This document shows positions 59,501-64,000 of a DNA stretch of 64,000 nucleotides, piece after piece; positions within the stretch are counted from its first letter, which is position 1; every line of letters begins with the position of its first letter. A model generated the notes under the pieces. It did no database searches and was not told where the DNA came from. It worked only from the letters and a program-made list of their open reading frames with translations. Source of the stretch: Parapedobacter tibetensis (GTDB lineage Bacteria > Bacteroidota > Bacteroidia > Sphingobacteriales > Sphingobacteriaceae). The position numbers and the translations under genes were made by a program. The stretch lies in assembly GCF_024704835.1 (NCBI RefSeq), contig NZ_JAMXBE010000019.1, positions 25,036-89,035 on the forward strand. The letters run 5' to 3'.

Positions 59501-62500
59501 GTATGGTATCGTTAATAATTCGCAACAACAAAATACAGATTATATTATATTCCGGATGGATTTAGAGACCGGTGCAGTCGAACAACAAACTGTATCGTTA
59601 CCAGGGGCTACACAGGCTTTGGGAAGTATAATGCCGGATATGTTTTTTGATGTAGAAGGTGCAGGCTATCTCGGCGCTAAAACCAATGCTCCAGGAAGCA
59701 ATCCTTGGACCTTATACCGAATCGATTTTACGCAGACAGAATGGGTAGGAGAGCCGGTTATCAACTTTACTGGCTTGAATAGCTTTGATTTTTATGGCGC
59801 TGCTTATCTCAACGGGTTTATTTACTTGGGATGGAATACGGGCGTTATTTATAAAGTTCCTTTTGAACAGAATTTAGCAGGGATTGAGCTGACAACCAGT
59901 TATCCACATATTGCCGATTACAGTACCAATATCGAAACCCCGCCAAGTGGCACGCCTTCTCAGGATGGTTTCGCTGTTTCGGATCTTGGTTCTTGTGCCT
60001 TGGCGCCAGTGATCGGTGAACCGCCAGTTGCTGTCAATGATACCGCTTCTACAGCGCAAAACACACCAGTAATTATTCTTGTACTAGCGAATGATAGCAT
60101 AGGGGGTAGCCCACTCGATTCAACCAGTGTTAAATTGATCGATCCGGTGAGCGGTGATTCAGTAACTACGGTGACGGTACCGAATGAAGGTACGTATGAG
60201 GTGGATCCAACCACAGGTGAAGTAACCTTTACTCCTGAACCGGACTTTACCGGCGAAACCACGCCAGTGGAATACGTGGTAAACGATGAAAACGGTGTGT
60301 CGTCTAATCTTGCCACCATCACGGTAACGGTAAATGAGGGGCCAATAGCGGTGGATGATACATCGACCACAACCCTGGATACGCCAGTAACCATCCCGGT
60401 ATTGGATAATGATACCCCAGGCGATGCACCTATCGACCCGAGCACGGTGACCATTACCATACCGCCGACCAGCGGCACAGTAGCGGTTGACCCGACCACA
60501 GGCGAGGTGGAATATATGCCGAACCCAGGCTATACTGGGCCCGACGAGTTTGAATACACCGTGGAAGATGAGAATGGTATCCCATCGAATCCGGCAACTG
60601 TTACAATTGACATACAGCCAGAGCCGGGGAATCCTGAAATAGCCTTAGTTAAAGAAGGTTCTTATCAAGGCGATCCTAACATGGCTATGCCAGGTGATAC
60701 CATTACCTACACCTTTACGGTAACCAATACGGGTGATGTAGGTGTTAAGGATATCACGATCGACGATGCAAAACTTGGTATAACCGGGCTACCTTTGATT
60801 CAGACGGAGGATTTACCCTTTACGGCCACGATTAACTTCAGTGAATATGCATTCCCTGCTGCCACTACGGACGCCGGTATCATTGTACAAGGCCCGAATG
60901 GTACTTCCACCGTGCCTTACAATCTGTTTGATGACAATACCGGGGATAAGCTCGCGGCGGATAACAGCGATTTAAGTGATCTGATGTTTACCTACAGGGT
61001 GAGCCCGTCGGGTAACTTGGGAACAACTAATCGACCTGATATCCGATTCCGTTCCTCGGGTGTATTGGGATCCCAGATCACCAACCGCACAGGCTATGCA
61101 GGCCTCCCAGAGGCAAACAATCCAGGGACCCGACAATTTATCGAGGTGAAGGTAGATTTTGCCAAACACCTTAAAGTAGATAATGTAAGCCTCAATTTTT
61201 CTAGCCTCAATACGGCCGGTACTGTCTGGGAATACAGTGAAATCAGCTACTTAAATGAGAATAGTGGATTGTTCAGCGCCCCTACAAGCGTCAGTAGGTA
61301 CCTTGATTTTGAACCGGGACAAAGTGGTAACACCAGTTTGGGCAATTACCTCATGGCCTCAACAGGCACTGTGGTGGGTGTGGGTACCAACCAGACTTCC
61401 TCGGGAAGTAGTAATCCACCCGCCGATGGGCCGACAATTCTTGATGGTAGCAGTTTTGGTCTTACCGATCAGACAATTGGCGGATTCTTATGGCGCACTA
61501 CCCTTGAAGATGTTGGCGGCATAAGTAGTGCTAGCAATCCTAACTTCAGTTCGTCACTACGCGAGATGACGGTTTCCGGAACGATTAGCACGCAATCTAC
61601 CACATTGGAGCCGGGTGAAAGCGCTACCGTAATCTATACCTATGTGATTACTGAGGAGGATATTGAAGCTGGTGAGGTTGAAAACCAAGCTATCGCCGCT
61701 GGTTTGGATCCAGTGGACAATGAGGTTAGCGATAATTCCGGCACCGATGTAGATAATGATGACCCTACGGTGACACCGCTCCCTGCTACGCCACCAACAG
61801 CAGTTAATGATACCGCAATCACTGCTCTAGATACGCCGATAACTATTCCTGTACTGGACAACGATACAGTAGGCAGCAGTCCGATAGATTCGACTACGGT
61901 GACCATCACCACGCCGCCGACAAATGGAACGGTTGAGGTCGATCCGGTAACCGGCGAAGTGACCTATACGCCGGATGACGGATTCACCGGCGAGGATACC
62001 TTCGAGTACACCGTGGATGATGAGAATGGCATGCCAAGCAATCCGGCTACCGTAACGGTGACCATCGTGGATGGCCCAGTGGCCAATGACGACGGAACCA
62101 CAACAACGCCGGATACACCGGTGACCATACCGGTATTGGACAACGATACCCCGGGTGATGCACCGCTGGATTCCACCACGGTGACCATCACCACCCCACC
62201 GACGAACGGAACGGTGGAAGTCGACCCTGAAACGGGTGAGATCACCTACACACCGGATCCCGGTTTCGAGGGTGAGGATACCTTCGAATACACGGTGGAT
62301 GACGAAACCGGTGTACCGAGTAACCCCGCAACGGTTACCATCGTGGTAGCCGAGCCCGTTGGCCCGACGGCCAACGACGACGGGGCCATGACACCAATCA
62401 ACACACCGGTGACCATCCCCGTCCTTGATAACGACGAGGAAGGTGACGCGCCGCTGGATTCCACCACGGTAACCATCACCACCCCACCGACAAACGGAAC

Positions 62501-64000
62501 GGTTGAGGTCGATCCCGTGACCGGCGAAGTGACCTATACGCCGGATGACGGCTTCACCGGTGAGGATACCTTCGAGTATACGGTTGAAGATGAGAACGGT
62601 GTGCCGAGCAATCCGGCTACCGTAACCGTCACCATCGTGGATGGCCCCGTGGCCAATGACGACGGAACCACCACAACACCGGATACACCGGTGACCATAC
62701 CGGTATTGGACAACGATACCCCGGGCGATGCACCGCTGGATTCCACCACGGTGACCATCACCACCCCACCGACGAACGGAACGGTGGAAGTCGACCCTGA
62801 AACGGGTGACATCACCTATACACCGGATCCCGGTTTCGAGGGTGAGGATACCTTCGAATACACGGTGGATGACGAAACCGGTGTACCGAGTAACCCCGCA
62901 ACGGTTACCATCGTGGTAGCCGAGCCCGTTGGCCCGACGGCCAACGACGACGGGGCCATGACACCAATCAACACACCGGTGACCATCCCCGTCCTTGATA
63001 ACGACGAGGAAGGTGACGCGCCGCTGGATTCCACCACGGTAACCATCACCACCCCACCGACAAACGGAACGGTTGAGGTCGATCCCGTGACCGGCGAAGT
63101 GACCTATACGCCGGATGACGGCTTCACCGGTGAGGATACCTTCGAGTATACGGTTGAAGATGAGAACGGTGTGCCGAGCAATCCGGCTACCGTAACCGTC
63201 ACCATCGTGGATGGCCCCGTGGCCAATGACGACGGAACCACCACAACACCGGATACACCGGTGACCATACCGGTATTGGACAACGATACCCCGGGCGATG
63301 CACCGCTGGATTCCACCACGGTGACCATCACCACCCCACCGACGAACGGAACGGTGGAAGTCGACCCTGAAACGGGTGACATCACCTATACACCGGATCC
63401 GGGTTATACCGGACCGGATACCTTCGAGTATACCGTAGACGATGAAAACGGTGTGCCGAGCAATCCGGCTACCGTGACGGTCGACGTAGCCGAGCCGCAA
63501 CCGCCGACGGCCAACGACGACGGGGCGATGACGCCAATCAATACACCGGTGACCATCCCTGTACTTGGCAATGACGAGGACGGTGACGCGCCGCTGGATT
63601 CCACCACGGTGACCATCACCACCCCACCGACGAACGGAACGGTGGAAGTCGACCCTGAACCGGGTGACATCACCTATACACCGGATCCGGGTGATACCGG
63701 ACCGGATACCTTCGAGTATACCGTAGACGATGAAAACGGTGTGCCGAGCAATCCGGCTACCGTGACGGTCGACGTAGCCGAGCCGCAACCGCCGACGGCC
63801 AACGACGACGGGGCGATGACGCCAATCAATACACCGGTGACCATCCCTGTACTTGGCAATGACGAGGAAGGTGACGCGCCGCTGGATTCCACCACGGTGA
63901 CCATCACCACCCCGCCGACAAACGGAACGGTTGAGGTCGATCCCGTGACCGGCGAAGTGACCTATACGCCGGATGACGGATTCACCGGTGAGGATACCTT
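56508..64000 (+). CDS. Giant multidomain surface protein with DUF11 and tandem-95/Big_9 Ig-like repeats (runs off the right edge)
   Basis: The frame is open from ATG 56508 to the end of the window, at least 2497 codons. An unusual 100-residue basic N-terminal extension precedes the hydrophobic export core (about 101-120, [21 protein letters not shown]). Then come a propeller-like region (about 130-375), a DUF11 domain (about 377-510), a CHU_C-like region, an Ig-like unit (about 755-855), another propeller-like part (about 865-1160), more Ig-like units, a DUF11-like part (about 1380-1760), and an array of Big_9/tandem-95 domains with [20 protein letters not shown] motifs. The C-terminus, including any type IX sorting domain, is outside. 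A surface adhesin is likely. Confidence 0.85.
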   Translation, partial: MKQVLLHCYLHIFQVIPHTIKPVYALRCMEQQIIRMKNFMKHPGITPRKSADHTIKILELMRELYDYLLGMDLPFLTGKNTKKACFDNCIKPNRHKLLSIKKIGLTLLCLTMLLTTNIVKGQDQPIFDCEVATGYLFQGNPTGVYAVNLATGEYEEVSAQLIPGTENTVLNAAAYNVTDDYIWAYRAFTGDLVRIGSDWSVQIFPIAGLPTGVGFNVGDISSDGVMYLFSNTGGTNTIQRVDLDPESATYLQLLSPLSTTASPIADWAFSPIDGNLYGLGNTGYSLLRFNPTTGARTVVGTVTGAGIQGANEAPFGAAYMDAEGNLYVSSNGTGRIFRIANPHTGGLTAELISTGPSSTNNDGARCPATPVIAEDPVDLGIVKTGPVTVAPEGTVTYTLFITNAGPGAADGAVVTDPEVANFTAESISCTAGSGSGGDAGCPVDLTVANLQGSGLVIPTLPSGSSVTLTITGTAGTSGTITNVATVTAPAGLEDTNPDNNTDTKETAISPDCTGAQTVYSFDPDATLAQAGTISANGGTLNLVYNLTSGDPIPGMGNTFTIPLTYSDFNQFYTGSDHTWSGATVLEGSWDVVISTRAFVLVPNTNNLYQALPANNTSQKPWVSPNISDNFFTTHLSNGTLDQLGTFDITIGALPAAPEGVRLISESIRIFSTNNLSTNGNGFNQAGWWVKPIAQNGVHTATSGSQTIPLSITHGKTYTFKYSAFTDNSTFTGGERGALLDLGEIVFCTPQGPIAVNDSASTDAGTPVIIPVLPNDSIGDSPIDSTSVRLIDPVSGDSVTTVTVPNEGTYEVDPTTGEVTFTPETGFTGVTTPVEYVVSDENGVPSNQATITVTVSVSGQEWPVLVTDNPPQGSQFNCQTLYISRGASNIVALVNDADGNPLLEPVARYVGNVGGPNPAPADGFGYWVGSLAIGTDPETGNQAAFGTTWGHGGQSGRPIYKMVSGEGTLKELIINGTPVTTPDLHPWGGLAYNSVDGMLYGIVNNSQQQNTDYIIFRMDLETGAVEQQTVSLPGATQALGSIMPDMFFDVEGAGYLGAKTNAPGSNPWTLYRIDFTQTEWVGEPVINFTGLNSFDFYGAAYLNGFIYLGWNTGVIYKVPFEQNLAGIELTTSYPHIADYSTNIETPPSGTPSQDGFAVSDLGSCALAPVIGEPPVAVNDTASTAQNTPVIILVLANDSIGGSPLDSTSVKLIDPVSGDSVTTVTVPNEGTYEVDPTTGEVTFTPEPDFTGETTPVEYVVNDENGVSSNLATITVTVNEGPIAVDDTSTTTLDTPVTIPVLDNDTPGDAPIDPSTVTITIPPTSGTVAVDPTTGEVEYMPNPGYTGPDEFEYTVEDENGIPSNPATVTIDIQPEPGNPEIALVKEGSYQGDPNMAMPGDTITYTFTVTNTGDVGVKDITIDDAKLGITGLPLIQTEDLPFTATINFSEYAFPAATTDAGIIVQGPNGTSTVPYNLFDDNTGDKLAADNSDLSDLMFTYRVSPSGNLGTTNRPDIRFRSSGVLGSQITNRTGYAGLPEANNPGTRQFIEVKVDFAKHLKVDNVSLNFSSLNTAGTVWEYSEISYLNENSGLFSAPTSVSRYLDFEPGQSGNTSLGNYLMASTGTVVGVGTNQTSSGSSNPPADGPTILDGSSFGLTDQTIGGFLWRTTLEDVGGISSASNPNFSSSLREMTVSGTISTQSTTLEPGESATVIYTYVITEEDIEAGEVENQAIAAGLDPVDNEVSDNSGTDVDNDDPTVTPLPATPPTAVNDTAITALDTPITIPVLDNDTVGSSPIDSTTVTITTPPTNGTVEVDPVTGEVTYTPDDGFTGEDTFEYTVDDENGMPSNPATVTVTIVDGPVANDDGTTTTPDTPVTIPVLDNDTPGDAPLDSTTVTITTPPTNGTVEVDPETGEITYTPDPGFEGEDTFEYTVDDETGVPSNPATVTIVVAEPVGPTANDDGAMTPINTPVTIPVLDNDEEGDAPLDSTTVTITTPPTNGTVEVDPVTGEVTYTPDDGFTGEDTFEYTVEDENGVPSNPATVTVTIVDGPVANDDGTTTTPDTPVTIPVLDNDTPGDAPLDSTTVTITTPPTNGTVEVDPETGDITYTPDPGFEGEDTFEYTVDDETGVPSNPATVTIVVAEPVGPTANDDGAMTPINTPVTIPVLDNDEEGDAPLDSTTVTITTPPTNGTVEVDPVTGEVTYTPDDGFTGEDTFEYTVEDENGVPSNPATVTVTIVDGPVANDDGTTTTPDTPVTIPVLDNDTPGDAPLDSTTVTITTPPTNGTVEVDPETGDITYTPDPGYTGPDTFEYTVDDENGVPSNPATVTVDVAEPQPPTANDDGAMTPINTPVTIPVLGNDEDGDAPLDSTTVTITTPPTNGTVEVDPEPGDITYTPDPGDTGPDTFEYTVDDENGVPSNPATVTVDVAEPQPPTANDDGAMTPINTPVTIPVLGNDEEGDAPLDSTTVTITTPPTNGTVEVDPVTGEVTYTPDDGFTGEDT
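61800..64000 (+). repeat. Array of Ig-like (Big_9/tandem-95) repeats within the giant gene
   Basis: Units of about 270-288 bases, each coding about 90-96 residues: [61 protein letters not shown]. Asp-rich loops resemble calcium-binding cadherin-like Ig domains. Repeats at 63404 and 63674 are 270 bases apart and differ by few bases. The array is cut by the window edge, so the number of units is unknown. Confidence 0.9.
62251..63390 (+). repeat. Two tandem 570-bp higher-order units that read as identical
   Basis: Bases 62251-62820 and 62821-63390 appear identical when read side by side; each codes two Ig-like domains of different lineage (one with [11 protein letters not shown], one with [11 protein letters not shown]). 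A third unit starts but diverges at 63401 (GGTTATACC in place of GGTTTCGAG). This identity without synonymous differences implies very recent duplication or gene conversion, or an assembly artefact. Confidence 0.9.

Noticed and set aside
61827..63788. 653-aa open frame on the reverse strand within the giant gene's repeats
   Set aside because: It is the antisense of the Ig-like repeat array; a stop-free antisense in one unit is copied with each unit. The frame is Arg/Gly/His-rich with no domain, and the plus strand carries recognised domains.

Overview
The window reads as chromosomal DNA of a Bacteroidota bacterium, most likely a member of the Sphingobacteriaceae (a Parapedobacter/Sphingobacterium-like organism; the genus is inference). 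Support comes from GldJ and GldB lipoproteins, DUF4270, DUF3347 and HYC_CC_PP families, TonB-linked barrels with carboxypeptidase-like N-terminal domains, the panD/panC/starch-synthase-like/DUF4270/glmS neighbourhood, and repeated TAnnTTTG promoter elements (the Bacteroidota -7 box). I saw no rRNA, tRNA or CRISPR array.

Layout. 1-3.2 kb: a DUF2784 membrane gene cut by the window edge, then a minus-strand set of four exported proteins (SRUF-repeat lipoprotein, small cytochrome c lipoprotein, YceI, DUF5777 barrel) ending at a clear terminator. 3.5-5.3 kb: ECF sigma factor plus a membrane protein with a barrel-like C-terminus. 5.3-29.7 kb: mostly core genes (MFS exporter, ispF, gldJ, glmS, DUF4270, starch-synthase-like protein, panC, panD, a metal-flavoured His-rich/TonB/thioredoxin set, CAP and FKBP lipoproteins, HxlR with an imine-reductase-like enzyme, DUF1080 protein with a PQQ/cytochrome dehydrogenase-like protein, gldB, a barrel, nadE).

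29.7-37.4 kb is an accessory insertion. It starts with a 171-bp MITE-like element flanked by a 7-bp target duplication. A five-gene operon follows (Cys-rich secreted protein, two 6-bladed beta-propellers, a membrane-anchored CxxC protein and a 913-aa TonB-type barrel), framed by a perfect 61-bp direct repeat. The right repeat abuts a broken zeta-type toxin-antitoxin remnant and runs into a 23-bp perfect inverted repeat lying on the promoter of a copper/silver efflux operon. 37.4-46.0 kb is that operon: HYC_CC_PP protein, CusA-type RND pump, TolC-type channel with a Gly/Ser/Met-rich insert, CusB-type adaptor, DUF3347 protein and a haem-binding protein.

46.0-50.5 kb is a decay zone: a deleted copy of the DUF4136 gene found intact at 50.5 kb, a papain-like/LRAT-like C-terminal piece, IS-end-like inverted repeats, a VapBC-type module, an XRE regulator split by a frameshift, an N-terminally truncated FecR gene and a 21-bp-periodic open frame. 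50.5-56.2 kb: DUF4136 lipoprotein, NarL-type response regulator, a tail-to-tail propeller histidine kinase and an AraC regulator.

56.5 kb to the right edge is one open frame of at least 2497 codons, a giant surface protein with DUF11 and tandem-95/Big_9 Ig-like domains. Two of its repeat units are 570-bp copies that read as identical. The best candidates for something undescribed are the Cys-rich/propeller/CxxC/barrel operon with its duplicated regulatory repeat, the 23-bp palindrome on the copper operon, and the heptapeptide-periodic frame.
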